Of a stretch of 64,000 nucleotides of DNA, positions 8,047-15,392 are shown piece by piece. Made by a program: the position numbers and the translations under genes. The notes under the pieces are model-generated. The model saw only the letters and a list, made by a program, of their open reading frames with translations. It searched no databases and was not told the DNA's origin. The DNA is from Bog-366 sp964501985 (GTDB lineage Bacteria > Acidobacteriota > Terriglobia > UBA7540). The first letter of the stretch is position 1; each line of letters starts with the position of its first letter. The DNA lies in assembly GCA_964501985.1 (NCBI GenBank), contig CAZCVY010000006.1, positions 5,781 through 69,780 of the forward strand, read 5' to 3'.

Positions 8047-9045
8047 ATGAAAAAGATACTCAATGAGCCTTACGCTTACGTTGACGAGATGCTGGAGGGC
8101 CTTTGCCTGGCCCATCCGCAGTACTACAAGCAGACCGGCCCGGCGGGCCGTGTGATTGTGCGCGCAGACGGGCCGGTCAGCGGCAAAGTGGGAATTGTTT
8201 CCGGCGGCGGTTCCGGACACTTGCCTGTCTTCACCGGATACGTGGGCAAAGGTCTGCTGGATGCCTGCGCGATTGGCGACGTCTTCTCGTCCCCCGCGGT
8301 TGACCAGGTCGCGGAGGCCATTCGCGCCGCCAATGGGGGCGTCGGAGTGCTGCGCCTTTACGGAAACTACGGAGGCGACAACATGAACTTCGATATGGCG
8401 GGGGAGATGGTCGAAATGGAAGATATTTCCACCACCACCGTCCGCGTGGCCGACGATGTAGCGAGCGCCCCACTGGCGGAGCGCTCGAAGCGGCGAGGCG
8501 TCGCCGGGTTGGTCTACGCGTACAAAATCGCGGGCGCGAAGGCTGACCAGCGCGCAACGCTGCACGAAGTAACAGCCACAGCGCAGAAAGCCGCGGACGC
8601 CTGCCGCTCGGTGGGCGTAGCGTTGACACCCTGCACGGTGCCGGCGGTGGGCCGCCCGACATTTGAAATCAGCGATACGGAAATGGAGATTGGCATGGGG
8701 ATCCACGGTGAGCCGGGTGTGCGCCGCGGCCCGATGCGGCCCGCCGACGCCATCGCAGAAGAAATGCTATCACTTCTGCTGGCTGACCTGCCTTTGCATT
8801 CCGGAAACCGCGTTTCAATCTTGGTGAACAGTCTGGGCGCGACGCCTCCGGAAGAGCTTTACATCGTCTACCGTTATGTGGCCCGCAAACTGGCCGGCAT
8901 GGGCGTGGAAACCGTCATGCCTTTGGTGGGCCGCTATGCAACCTCCATGGAGATGGCCGGCATGTCTCTCACGATTTGCCAACTCGATGCGGAGTTCGAA
9001 GCCCTGTTAAAGGCCCCCTGTGATTGCCCATTCTGGAAGGTCTGA
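8047..9045 (+). CDS. DhaK-like dihydroxyacetone (ketose) kinase, stand-alone DAK1 domain
   Basis: This is a 332-residue protein with the DAK1 fold of DhaK. Conserved parts are VSGGGSGHLPVFTGYVG (about residues 46-62), ACAIGDVFSSP, GVLRLYGNYGGDNMNFDMA and the EIGMGIHGEPG motif, whose His binds the ketose covalently in DhaK. In canonical DhaK the first motif reads GGGSGHEP; here the Glu is Leu (GHLP). No DhaL (ATP-binding) or DhaM (PTS) gene follows. I start at ATG 8047, which has GGAG 6 bases upstream; the ATG at 8035 has none. It could be a kinase for erythrulose or another ketose, or need a DhaL encoded elsewhere. Confidence 0.75.
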   Translation: MKKILNEPYAYVDEMLEGLCLAHPQYYKQTGPAGRVIVRADGPVSGKVGIVSGGGSGHLPVFTGYVGKGLLDACAIGDVFSSPAVDQVAEAIRAANGGVGVLRLYGNYGGDNMNFDMAGEMVEMEDISTTTVRVADDVASAPLAERSKRRGVAGLVYAYKIAGAKADQRATLHEVTATAQKAADACRSVGVALTPCTVPAVGRPTFEISDTEMEIGMGIHGEPGVRRGPMRPADAIAEEMLSLLLADLPLHSGNRVSILVNSLGATPPEELYIVYRYVARKLAGMGVETVMPLVGRYATSMEMAGMSLTICQLDAEFEALLKAPCDCPFWKV

Positions 9046-9204
9046 AGCGCGCCGATAACCGTGGCTTCGATCGGTGTGCCGGGTGTCCCTTACGATCCAT
9101 GGACACTGCATACATCCTACCGCGGACGCCTCAAATCGGAAATGCCTCGTCACGGATTAGACTCCCCTGCCGCCAAATTGATGTTGATTTTGAGGCGTGG
9201 ATGT

Positions 9205-9244
9205 TGTAAATAATTTAGGTGTCATTTGTAGATGATTTAGGTGT
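9205..9244 (+). promoter_or_regulatory. Direct-repeat operator upstream of PadR
   Basis: An 18-base word, TGTARATRATTTAGGTGT, occurs at 9205-9222 and 9227-9244, offset by 22 bases (two helical turns), 11 bases before the PadR start codon. Direct repeats of this kind next to a small repressor gene are typical autoregulatory operators. It would control both PadR and the permease behind it. Confidence 0.5.
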
Positions 9245-9255
9245 AGGATTCAATT

Positions 9256-9585
9256 ATGGGTAAACCGTCCGATTTGCTCCAGGGAACACTCGACCTGCTG
9301 ATCCTGAAGACAATTTCGCTCGAACCGAAGCACGGGTGGGCCATCGCCAAGCGCATCGAGCAGGTGAGTAACGACGCGCTGCAAATCACGCAGGGTGCCT
9401 TGTATCCCGCCCTGCATCGGCTGGAGCAGCAGGGCTGGGTGCGCGCCGAGTGGCGCTCAACCGAAACCGGTCGCGAAGCCAAGTTCTACAACCTCACGAG
9501 AGCAGGCCGCGCCCAACTGGAGAAGGAACTCGCCCAGTGGGAGCGGCTCTCGAACGCCGTGGGGTTGGTGATTCGCATGGTATAG
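9256..9585 (+). CDS. PadR-family transcriptional regulator
   Basis: This is a 109-residue winged-helix protein. SDLLQGTLDLLILKTI is the conserved PadR opening, GALYPALHRLEQQGWVRAEW is the recognition helix and wing, and YNLTRAGRAQLEKELAQWERL is the dimerising C-terminal helix. It belongs to the short PadR group that precedes duplicated MacB-like permeases in acidobacteria. The permease gene starts 12 bases downstream. It most likely represses its own operon through the direct repeat just upstream; the ligand is unknown. Confidence 0.88.
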   Translation: MGKPSDLLQGTLDLLILKTISLEPKHGWAIAKRIEQVSNDALQITQGALYPALHRLEQQGWVRAEWRSTETGREAKFYNLTRAGRAQLEKELAQWERLSNAVGLVIRMV

Positions 9586-9597
9586 GAGAACGTCGAA

Positions 9598-12267
9598 GTG
9601 AAACTGGAACGCTGGTGGAATCTCATTCTGATGCGGCTACGCTCCGTCCTGCGGCGAGGCCCGGTGGAGCAGGAACTGAACAAGGAACTGCGGTTTCATC
9701 TCGAGGAGCAAGTAGAAGAGAATATTGCCGCGGGTATGGCGCCTGACGACGCGCGTTACGCTGCTTTGCGCAGGCTTGGCGGCATGGATCAAATCAAGGA
9801 GGAATGCCGCGACATGCGCCGCACGAATTACCTCGAAAACCTTAGGCAGGATCTCCAGTATGCCTTCAGGGCACTCCGTAAGAGTCCCGGATTTGCGGCA
9901 GTGATCCTGCTGACGCTGGCCCTGAGCATTGGCGCCAACAGCGCGATCTTCAGCGTTATCGACGGCGTTTTGTTGAAGCCGCTTCCGTACCCCGAGCAGA
10001 ATCGCATTGTCCGCGTATTCTTCACCAGCCGCACCTTTCCCAAATTCCCCCTCAACCCATTTGATTTTCGCGACCTTCGGGCGCGCAGCCATTCCTTCGA
10101 TTCGTTCGCCGCCTTCACGCGTGCTGATCTTCAGCTTTCAGGCACGGGGCAACCGGCAAAACTCAATGCGTTTCGGATTACTGCCCGGTACTTTCGCGTG
10201 CTCGGTCTCGGCCCGGAGCGTGGGCGCGAATTCGATGAGCACGATGAGATACCGGGAAACGGAAGGCTGGTGATCTTGAGTGACAGGCTGTGGCGCACCG
10301 AGTTCCATGCCGCGACGGACATCGTCGGAAAAAGCATTACGCTGGACGCACAGCCGTTCACGGTCGTCGGCGTCATGCCGCCTGGCGCCGAGCATCCGGG
10401 GAACGACTATCATCCGCTCGGTTATGGCGACACGGTCGATGCCTGGTGGCCGTTCACATTTGAAGGCGATCCCAACGATCGCGGGCCGCATTATCTCGAG
10501 GTTATTGGGCGGCTGAAATCCGGTCTGAAACCCGGGCAAGCACAAGCCGAGTTGAATGGTCTGCTCGCCCAGATTCATCGCGAACACAACGATCAAAACT
10601 CGGACTGGCGCTTACGGTTGATTTCCCTGTATCAGGAAATCGTCGGCCCTAGCGAGCGCATGCTGTTGGTACTACTGGGGGCAGTGGGCGTGGTCTTGCT
10701 GATCGCGTGCGTGAATGCCGCCAATCTCCTGCTGGCGCGGGCTGCGGCGCGTCATCGAGAACTCGCGGTGCGGTCGGCCCTAGGTGCGCCAAGGTCGCGC
10801 TTGATCCAACAGATGCTCACCGAGAGCCTGCTGATCTCCCTCCTCGGTGGAGGCCTGGGGGTTGTAGTTGCCCTGGGCGGGGTGCGAGCTCTCGTCTCCC
10901 TGCTACCCGCGGACTTTCCGCGCGCGGACGCAATCCACGTCAACCTTCCGGTACTGGCGTTCACCCTGCTCGTGGCCGTTGCCGCCGGATTCCTTTTCGG
11001 TCTCGCGCCCGCCTTGCAGATTTCGCGCACGGATCTGCAAAAGGGCTTGCGCGAGGGCGGGCGAAGTTCCACCGGAAGCGGCCGCCATACTCGGGTCCGT
11101 AGCGTTTTGGTGGTCGCGGAGGTGAGCCTTGCTTGCGTGCTACTGATTGGAGCCGGTCTGATGCTCCGAAGCTTTCTAAACCTGCTCCGCATGGACCGAG
11201 GATTCCGTCCGGAGCACGTTCTCACCGCCAGTATTCCGCTGCCGGAGGCGGATTACAAACCGGGCGAAGCGGCTTCCCGCTTCTATGACCAACTCGTGAC
11301 CAACCTGAGTTCCATTCCGGGTGTCAAGAGCGCCGGCGCGGGCAGCGACTTGCCCTGGACCGGCTACGACGAGAACACCGGGTTCGACATCGAAGGGAAG
11401 AAGCCCCCTCCGCACGAAGGATTTCATGCGCGCTACCACGGCGCCACACCGGACTACTTCCGCGCCCTCGGTATTCCACTCATCCGCGGGCGCTTCTTTA
11501 CTGAAGCCGATAACAAGGCTGCGCCGCGGGTGTTAATCATCAACCAGGCCATGGCGGCACGCTACTGGCCGCACGAGGATGTGGTGGGGCACCGCATCAC
11601 CTTCAGCGATGCGCCAAAAGAAGCCGACTGGGCCAGGATCGTGGGCGTTGTGGGTGACGTGAAAGACAAGCCCAATAGCAGCGGCGCGGAGCCGGCATTT
11701 TGGATGGCGGTCCTCCAGTGGGGCAACACTCGTTTGTCGATTGTGGTGCGCGCCGACTCCGACCCCCGGCGAGTGCTGGCGGCGGTGCGCCGTGAAGTCA
11801 GCCGGCTGGACCCCTCCCTGGCGTTGGGCGATGTCCGATTGATGGACCAGATCACCGATGCCAACATCTCCGCGCCTCGATTCGCATTCTTCCTGGTCGG
11901 TCTGTTCGCAGTGCTCGCCATCGTGTTAGCGGCCATCGGAACCTACGGGGTGATCTCGTACTCGGTGAGCCAACGCACCCACGAGTTCGGATTGCGCATG
12001 GCGCTGGGTGCGACTCCCTGGGACGTTCGGCGCCTCGTGATTTCGCAGGGCGTCAAACTCGCATTTACCGGCGTGGCGCTGGGGGTCTTCGTGGCTCTCG
12101 TGCTGGCGCGCGTCTTGCGAAGTCTGATCTACGAGGTCAGCTCTGCCGATCCGCTGACCTTCACGACAGTGTCCATGCTGGTCATTTTCGTTGCGCTGCT
12201 CGCATGTTACCTCCCGGCCCGAAGGGCCACCCAAGCGGATCCGACCGTCGCGCTGAGGGCAGAGTGA
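9598..12267 (+). CDS. ADOP-type duplicated ABC permease (MacB/FtsX family)
   Basis: This is an 889-residue protein. Residues about 15-75 (VEQELNKELRFHLEEQVEENI, then RRLGG) form the cytoplasmic N-terminal segment of acidobacterial duplicated orphan permeases. The first helix follows (SPGFAAVILLTLALSIGANSAIFSVIDGVLLKPLPY), then a large periplasmic MacB-like domain. FtsX-type four-helix units lie around 345-480 (NAANLLLARAAARHRELAVRSALGA) and 765-885 (YGVISYSVSQRTHEFGLRMALGA). There is no ATPase partner nearby, as is usual for the family. GTG start with AGGAGAA 8 bases upstream. The cargo is unknown; relatives are thought to work as mechanotransmission or efflux permeases. Confidence 0.88.
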   Translation: MKLERWWNLILMRLRSVLRRGPVEQELNKELRFHLEEQVEENIAAGMAPDDARYAALRRLGGMDQIKEECRDMRRTNYLENLRQDLQYAFRALRKSPGFAAVILLTLALSIGANSAIFSVIDGVLLKPLPYPEQNRIVRVFFTSRTFPKFPLNPFDFRDLRARSHSFDSFAAFTRADLQLSGTGQPAKLNAFRITARYFRVLGLGPERGREFDEHDEIPGNGRLVILSDRLWRTEFHAATDIVGKSITLDAQPFTVVGVMPPGAEHPGNDYHPLGYGDTVDAWWPFTFEGDPNDRGPHYLEVIGRLKSGLKPGQAQAELNGLLAQIHREHNDQNSDWRLRLISLYQEIVGPSERMLLVLLGAVGVVLLIACVNAANLLLARAAARHRELAVRSALGAPRSRLIQQMLTESLLISLLGGGLGVVVALGGVRALVSLLPADFPRADAIHVNLPVLAFTLLVAVAAGFLFGLAPALQISRTDLQKGLREGGRSSTGSGRHTRVRSVLVVAEVSLACVLLIGAGLMLRSFLNLLRMDRGFRPEHVLTASIPLPEADYKPGEAASRFYDQLVTNLSSIPGVKSAGAGSDLPWTGYDENTGFDIEGKKPPPHEGFHARYHGATPDYFRALGIPLIRGRFFTEADNKAAPRVLIINQAMAARYWPHEDVVGHRITFSDAPKEADWARIVGVVGDVKDKPNSSGAEPAFWMAVLQWGNTRLSIVVRADSDPRRVLAAVRREVSRLDPSLALGDVRLMDQITDANISAPRFAFFLVGLFAVLAIVLAAIGTYGVISYSVSQRTHEFGLRMALGATPWDVRRLVISQGVKLAFTGVALGVFVALVLARVLRSLIYEVSSADPLTFTTVSMLVIFVALLACYLPARRATQADPTVALRAE

Positions 12268-12341
12268 CGGCGCTAATCGGCGAGTACGGCGAAGTAGCCC
12301 TTCACCCGGCCCGCGACGGCTGATGAGAACGCCTGTCGCGG

Positions 12342-12426
12342 TCCACCTTCTTCCCTTGGGAGAAGGTCGGAAGAATCAGGCGCTCCTGCGCCCGGAGAAT
12401 TCTTTCCCTCTCCGCAGGGGAGAGGG
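12342..12426. repeat. Two palindromes downstream of the permease gene
   Basis: The first palindrome (12342-12366) pairs ACCTTCT/AGAAGGT and CCC/GGG around a tiny loop. The second pairs CCCTCTCC (12406-12413) with GGAGAGGG (12419-12426). They lie 75-160 bases after the permease stop codon and could end transcription, although neither has a T-run. This type of C/T-rich palindrome is a common dispersed repeat. Confidence 0.5.
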
Positions 12427-12627
12427 GGCCCGCCGCGGGCGCCTTCACCAGCCGCGGCGAGACGGGTGAGGGGGCGCTTCCTTTGCTTTCTCCGCCGATC
12501 GCCGCAGTTCCGCCGAAACCTCCCTCGAAACGGACAATTTCGCTAGCGAAGATGTCCGAGAATCAAGCGCACCGGGTCGGCATTGTTCCATAAGTGGTAT
12601 ATATTTCAACAACCCAATACTATTCAC

Positions 12628-12656
12628 TTGACAGACAGTTTAACACGGTCTAAGCT
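12628..12656 (+). promoter_or_regulatory. Candidate sigma-70-type promoter reading into the tandem-repeat region
   Basis: TTGACA (12628-12633) is followed after exactly 17 bases by TAAGCT (12651-12656). The -35 is perfect and the -10 is weak. No convincing gene starts within 1.4 kb downstream, so any transcript would be non-coding and run through the repeats. Confidence 0.3.
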
Positions 12657-12866
12657 AGAGTCGGGGGCCTATGTGCGTCGGCAGGGTGGAACGACCGTGC
12701 AACCTCTGCCACGAAACGGAAGCCAGAAGCCGTGGGCGGGGGAGCCGAGCGCCCGATGCCAAGCATTCAGCGGTGGGCACTCGTCGCGGGCTTAGAAGGT
12801 CTTTATGTCCTTGGTCCGGATACCCGAGATGCCTAGCGAGAACTTGGCTGCCTCTGCGGCAATCGT

Positions 12867-13510
12867 GGACAAATTGCGCGAAAACGGACGTTCCAAACAT
12901 CTCGAAAATGAAGGTTCATCCGGGGATGTTGATGAAAACAAAGNNNNNNNNNNNNNNNNNNNNNNNNNNNNNNNNNNNNNNNNNNNNNNNNNNNNNNNNN
13001 NNNNNNNNNNNNNNNNNNNNNNNNNNNNNNNNNNNNNNNNNNNCGTTCCAAACATCTCGAAAATGAAGGTTCATCCGGGGATGTTGATGAAAACAAAGAA
13101 GAGCAGGTTTCATGTTTCGGGCGTCAGGTGTCAGGCTGGCGCCAACCGGCCGCGTCGCCGGACTTGGCGACCCCACCTCATCCTGGGCATGCGGGGACCG
13201 GCCACAAATTGCCCGAAGACAGGCCTTGCAACATTTCAAAAATGAAGGTTCATCCGGGGATGTTGATGAAAATAAAGAAGGGCAGGTTTCAGGCGTCGGG
13301 TTTTGGGTATCGGATTCTGGGTGTCAGGCATAGCGCCACTCGTTCCTTGCTGAATCCACGGGCCCCATCCCGTCTAGGCGTGCGAAAAACGTGGACAAAT
13401 TGCGTGAAAGCGGACGTCGCAACATTTCAAAAATGAAGGTTCATCCGGGGATGTTGATGAAAACAAAGGAGAGCAGGTTTCAGGTATCGGGTGTCAGGCC
13501 CAACGCCAAC
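12867..13510. repeat. Four-copy long tandem repeat interrupted by the first gap
   Basis: A conserved block of about 75-95 bases occurs at 12867-12943, 13044-13140, 13203-13300 and 13391-13490. It begins GGACAAATTGCG and contains AATGAAGGTTCATCCGGGG, then ATGTTGATGAAAA, then GCAGGTTTCA. The spacing between copies 2, 3 and 4 is about 185-190 bases. Each block ends in a heptamer-phased tail (caggttt, caggcgt, cgggttt and similar). No frame stays open through all copies and I see no gene. The spacers differ, but the blocks are too long and too far apart for CRISPR. Confidence 0.7.
12944..13043. other. Assembly gap (100 N) between identical ends
   Basis: The 55 bases before the gap (12889-12943) are identical to the 55 bases after it (13044-13098). 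This is what a scaffolder leaves when two contigs end in the same k=55 graph node inside a repeat. The gap may hold no real sequence, or it may hide further repeat copies. Confidence 0.85.
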
Positions 13511-13921
13511 TGTTAGCTTGCCGGAGCCGGGGGAATCTATGCCGCTTAGGCAAAAGGGGTACGACTCGCGGCCATAATTTCCATGGATCAGTGTTTGCGC
13601 TTCGGGCCGGGGAGCGAAACGCTCCCACTCAGGCGGGTCGGATGCCCGCGCTCCCTGACCCGAGCTCCACGGCGGCGGTCCCTGGCGGCGCGCCCAGGCA
13701 AGGGGGCCCAAGATTGGCTTTGATTCCCCAATGAAAACCCGCGGCGGCATCGCCTTTGCGCTTTTTCACACCATAGGGGACGTGATGCCCGTCATTTTAC
13801 GCATTGATGCGAGCCCAAGTTCAAACCCGCTGTTCCTGGCCCGGACTATCAATGGTCTGCTAAGTGGTTTAGTTTCAATAATGATTATTTTGGCGGCGTT
13901 AACCTCGTCATTCCGCGCCGT

Positions 13922-13938
13922 TTGGCATACGGTTTGCG
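13922..13938 (+). promoter_or_regulatory. Candidate sigma-54 promoter of the heme-synthesis gene group
   Basis: TTGGCATACGGTTTGCG has GG at 13924-13925 and GC at 13936-13937, exactly 10 bases apart. It keeps TGGC-N7-TTGC of the consensus TGGCACG-N4-TTGC. Transcription would start near 13949, about 160 bases before the first radical SAM gene. A perfect dyad, CGCAT-TG-ATGCG (13800-13811), lies about 143 bases upstream of that start, a normal place for an activator site. By chance about two TGGC-N7-TTGC matches are expected in a window this size, so position carries much of the weight. Confidence 0.45.
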
Positions 13939-13972
13939 ATATGTACGGTTGCGAGGGACTTCGGGTCCTAGG

Positions 13973-14040
13973 AACCCGTCAAAAGACGGGTTGGGGGTTG
14001 GAGATAACGGAAATCGGACGAACCGGGATCTTCAACCCCC
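13973..14040 (+). promoter_or_regulatory. Structured 5' leader before the radical SAM genes
   Basis: Two adjoining hairpins fill the leader. AACCCGTC-AAAA-GACGGGTT (13973-13992) has a perfect 8-bp stem. The second is a longer stem in which GGGGGTTG (13993-14000) pairs with CAACCCCC (14033-14040), extended inward by GAGAT/ATCTT. There is no T-run, so it is not a plain terminator. It matches no riboswitch consensus I know. It may control expression of the heme genes post-transcriptionally. Confidence 0.45.
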
Positions 14041-14108
14041 GTAATAATTACAGGCGCAGTTCTCAGGCAAACCCTCAGCAGCCAAAACAGATTGTTTAGA
14101 GGCAAGTG

Positions 14109-15356
14109 ATGTTAGACATCACAGAGCTCAACCGCTTTTATTCGACGGAGGTAGCCACCGCGACCAGCAAGCCAGCGCTCTGGGCCGCTGCCCCTTCTCA
14201 TTTACTGTTAGCCCTTGCGAATTCCAAGCCCCTAGTGACGTGGCGAGTGACCCGGTCCTGCAACCTGAGTTGTTCGAGTTGCCTCTACGACTCGCAGCCC
14301 CGGCGCTACGGAGCGGAGCTTAGCACGGCTGAAGGATTGGCGCTCATCAGCGATCTCGGGGGAATGGGTGTTTCCCGCTTGCTGTTCGCGGGTGGCGAGC
14401 CTCTGTTGCGGGCTGACCTCCTGGAATTGGTGGCCTCCGCGAATGATTGGGGAATCCAACCCACGCTGCTTACCAATGGCACACTCCTCAGCCCTGAGCG
14501 GGCAGCGGGGTTGAAACGCGCGGGATTGCACTCCGTCAGCATTCTGCTGGAAGGGGTCGGTCGCGAAGTGGATCGCCATCGATGCGCGCCGGGCGCGTTC
14601 CATGCGGTATTGGATGGGAATGAGAATTGTAGAGCCGCCGGACTTGCCGTTGACGTCCGGATTCCGCTGAATCGCTGGAATTATCCCGAACTCGCCAACA
14701 TTCTGGATTTTATCGAGCGGCGAGAAATTCAGAAGGCGGTTTTCGCCCACTTGGTCTACACCGGGCGGGGGAATCGGCCCGAAGACGACCTCACGCACGA
14801 GCAGAAGCGGCGCGCCCTTGACTTGATCCTCGAGCGTACACAAGCCTTCCATCGTCGAGGAGCTGCGATCACTCTTGCGACCGACGAAAACCATGCCGAC
14901 GGAGTTTACCTTTTCCTGAGATTGGCGCGCGGCAATCCCCAGTGCGCCAAGACCGCCTATCGGTGGTTGCAGGGGTGCGGAGCCCATGTGCAAGGCGCGG
15001 GCGTAGGACTGGCCGGAATTGATTCCGCAGGTAACGTCCATCCTGACGCTTACTGGGCAAACCACACACTTGGTAATGTGCGGGAGAGACCCTTCCCCCA
15101 AATTTGGGAGATGTCTACGGATCCGCTGCTGCGCGGATTGCGGGATCGCCTCCCGTTATTGCAGGGAAGATGCGGTAATTGCCGCTGGAAACAAGTGTGT
15201 GGGGGAAATCTCCGAGTTCGCGCGGAAGAGTTTTTTGGCGACCCTTGGCAGGCGGATCCCGCTTGCTATTTAACGAATAAAGAAATTATCAAGGGAGTTA
15301 CGGAACAAGTTGAGACATTGGAAGACGACGTGCTCTTAGAAGAGCAGGCTGCGTAA
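14109..15356 (+). CDS. Radical SAM protein, AhbC/NirJ-like (siroheme-derived heme synthesis)
   Basis: This is a 415-residue protein. The SAM cluster motif CNLSCSSC (CxxxCxxC) lies near residue 50, with FAGGEPLLR as the GGE motif. The C-terminal SPASM-type cysteines are CGNCRWKQVCGGNLRVRA, then GDPWQADPACYLTNKEI. That last block is characteristic of AhbC (12,18-didecarboxysiroheme deacetylase) and NirJ (heme d1 synthesis), which remove side chains from the siroheme-derived ring. ATG 14109 has GAGG 6 bases upstream. It is followed at 36 bases by an AhbD-like gene, which favours heme b over heme d1. No siroheme decarboxylase (AhbAB/NirDLGH) is in the window. Confidence 0.75.
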   Translation: MLDITELNRFYSTEVATATSKPALWAAAPSHLLLALANSKPLVTWRVTRSCNLSCSSCLYDSQPRRYGAELSTAEGLALISDLGGMGVSRLLFAGGEPLLRADLLELVASANDWGIQPTLLTNGTLLSPERAAGLKRAGLHSVSILLEGVGREVDRHRCAPGAFHAVLDGNENCRAAGLAVDVRIPLNRWNYPELANILDFIERREIQKAVFAHLVYTGRGNRPEDDLTHEQKRRALDLILERTQAFHRRGAAITLATDENHADGVYLFLRLARGNPQCAKTAYRWLQGCGAHVQGAGVGLAGIDSAGNVHPDAYWANHTLGNVRERPFPQIWEMSTDPLLRGLRDRLPLLQGRCGNCRWKQVCGGNLRVRAEEFFGDPWQADPACYLTNKEIIKGVTEQVETLEDDVLLEEQAA

Positions 15357-15392
15357 AACAGCCAGTTTTAGTTTCTGAGTCGTGATTATCTG

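Noticed and set aside
6829..8706. Long 625-codon antisense open frame
   Set aside because: It is the reverse-frame shadow of the Gfo/Idh and DhaK-like genes in GC-rich DNA; it has no domain motif.
12867..13510. CRISPR array
   Set aside because: Units are too long (about 90 bases), spacing is about 188, tails are heptamer repeats, and no cas genes are present.
13731..14099. 122-codon open frame before the first radical SAM gene
   Set aside because: No family pattern, no SD, and it runs through the sigma-54-like element and the leader hairpins. Its composition is unlike a real protein.
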